DNA from: Sphingobacteriales bacterium TSM_CSS
GTDB lineage: Bacteria; Bacteroidota; Bacteroidia; Chitinophagales; UBA2359
NCBI GenBank assembly: GCA_002212985.1
Contig: NBMY01000064.1
Span: forward strand, 1 to 53,779
Direction: 5' to 3'
Length of the DNA: 53,779 bases
In this document: positions 53,601-53,779 of the stretch, in pieces
Layout of the letters: each line of letters begins with the position of its first letter
Position numbering within the stretch: the first letter of the stretch is position 1
Position numbers and translations under genes: made by a program
Notes under the pieces: model-generated
What the model was told of the DNA's origin: nothing
Seen by the model: only the letters and a program-made list of their open reading frames with translations
Database searches by the model: none

Positions 53601-53779
53601 GTTACTTAACGATACCGTATTACCTGCAATAGACAGTGTTTGTAATTCATTGGTGGGGCTGTTGTCGGCAGGGGTGGGTGTGGTAACGGTAAAGTTGGGG
53701 TAAGTACCACTGACCGAAGTAACCCCGCCGCCTGCAATAGCCACCGTTTGGTCGGGGGCGGTGTTGGTAATGGTATTAC
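50694..53779 (-). CDS. Repeat surface protein with C-terminal S74 chaperone domain (copy 3, 5' end beyond window)
   Basis: The frame is open to the right edge, so the N-terminus and any signal peptide are missing. The visible part begins NTITNTAPDQTVAIAGGG, followed by three copies of a module of about 33 residues with TNELQTLSI/GNTVSLSNGGG/LP. Then come 38 repeats of about 17 residues; in the stretch 51350-51930 most carry the variant NTANGxxALYxNTTG. The S74 domain (ISDARIKEQV, LRPVTYHLN, TGFLAQEVEAAAK, VKAVQEQQAIIETQ) and coiled coil close the protein. It lies upstream of copies 1 and 2 on the same strand and is first transcribed, so the promoter of the set probably lies outside the window. 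Confidence 0.92.
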   Translation of the reverse strand, partial: NTITNTAPDQTVAIAGGGVTSVSGTYPNFTVTTPTPADNSPTNELQTLSIAGNTVSLSNGGGDIDLPAEVDGSVTNEIQTLSILGNTVSLSNGGGEITLPAEVDGSVTNEIQALSIEGNMVTLSNGGGSIALPDGSGNAWNILGNAGTDPATNFIGTTDDQPLQFRVNNLPAGQISETNAAIGNAALQNNTSGSLNTAIGTSALATNTAGNENTGIGSFALTSNTGSYNSALGSNALLNNTTGSGNTAAGTSALRSNTIGYENAANGYQALYNNTTGIFNTANGTNTLFSNTTGGNNTATGRYALNNNTTGSNNTAIGGNALLSNTTGEYNTANGVSALFANTTGSQNTANGVNALHENTTGANNAAIGNNALFSNTTGNSNVAMGTGALLSNTNQSNLVAIGDSALFNNGLGASLAYESVGNVAVGSKALYNNTVGRHNTANGNQALYSNTSGFFNTANGSGSMYANTTGYLNTATGMGSLGANTTGYENTAMGSLALSANTTGYNNTATGAATLQNNTTGFRNTAMGVSALSSNLTGKWNVAIGAKSLFNNTTGEENTAIGDEALFSNSTGGYNIAIGSLALYDNVSGSKNTAVGEAALRNNTIGEENTANGYGTLYSNTIGNGNTANGFNALYSNTTGYTNTANGFNALYNNTTGINNTANGAQALYSNTTGNFNTANGFNALYSNTTGVSNTANGNGALRYNTTGSNNTANGYYALYYNTTGIQNTANGFQALYSNATGNYNTANGFLALSGNSTGGGNTANGYHALINNTTGYSNTANGIGALSFNSTGGSNTANGANALINNTTGSFNIGIGSDAGTYNVTNADNQIAIGNTTGTGGGNKAIIGNSSQTWIGGQVGWSAISDARIKEQVQADVPGLSFITALRPVTYHLNIHKQKEIMDRLLGDKAKTDTLPDWAGKYDIEQIKMTGFLAQEVEAAAKKINYDFSGVDVPKVEGGLYSLRYAEFVVPLVKAVQEQQAIIETQNKAIEILQTKANEVETLKAENQQIKAKLTQIEQLLLNTK

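Noticed and set aside
45126..53779. Regular ~51-base repeats that could suggest a CRISPR array or satellite DNA
   Set aside because: The period is a multiple of three, the units lie in frame in long open frames, and variation follows codon positions; there are no unrelated spacers and no cas genes.
45126..53779. Prophage tail-fibre region
   Set aside because: S74 domains are typical of phage fibres, but no capsid, terminase, tail or integrase gene is present, and at least copies 1 and 2 start with Sec signal peptides.

Overview
The window looks like a chromosomal segment of a Bacteroidota bacterium, probably from a Chitinophagales/Saprospirales-like lineage. The reasons are a giant adhesin-like protein with a type IX secretion type-B C-terminal domain, TonB-dependent receptor and S74 surface proteins, the ftsY-rimO and pheT-(coiled coil)-zapA-rny gene orders, and promoter-like TAnnTTTG elements in place of sigma70-type -10 boxes. 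No rRNA, tRNA, CRISPR array, insertion sequence, integrase or phage structural gene was seen.

Layout. 1-2.7 kb: tail of an upstream gene, a strong hairpin, then ftsY and rimO. 2.8-16.7 kb: two very large secreted proteins on the minus strand (2086 and 1629 aa) flanking a two-CBS-domain protein and an S41 C-terminal processing protease. 17.1-20.0 kb: an orphan UmuD-like S24 peptidase, a methylmalonyl-CoA mutase catalytic subunit without a B12 domain, and a membrane-anchored unknown protein. 20.3-27.2 kb, plus strand: pheT, a small coiled-coil protein, zapA, a structured intergenic region that may be 6S-like RNA, RNase Y, a metal-ABC permease fused to a DtxR/MntR-like regulator, and a YjbR-type protein. 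27.2-40.3 kb: a secreted protein sharing its C-terminal module with the 1629-aa protein, a phosphate permease with a helical tail, a polyprenyl synthase, a TonB-dependent receptor, a membrane-anchored propeller-like protein, a DUF423 protein and an M32 carboxypeptidase. 40.3-45.1 kb: a tandem FKBP isomerase, a 48-aa lipoprotein, two outer-membrane beta-barrel candidates, a cystathionine beta-synthase-like enzyme and an AHSA1-like protein. 45.1-53.8 kb: three consecutive paralogous surface proteins made of 17-residue Asn-rich repeats capped by S74 intramolecular chaperone domains; the first-transcribed one runs off the right edge.

How the genes fit together. Core functions (SRP receptor, S12 methylthiolation, Phe-tRNA charging, Z-ring assembly, RNA decay, isoprenoid chain synthesis) alternate with cell-surface genes. 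The most interesting surface elements are the 1629-aa protein, which carries a caspase-like His/Cys domain and a C39-like Cys/His/Asp domain in one chain; a C-terminal module of about 220 residues (ending in dockerin-like calcium loops) shared by two otherwise unrelated secreted proteins; and the tandem S74 repeat genes, whose sequences are mosaics of one another. The permease-regulator fusion resembles chlamydial YtgCR. All family assignments come from reading motifs; no database search was run.
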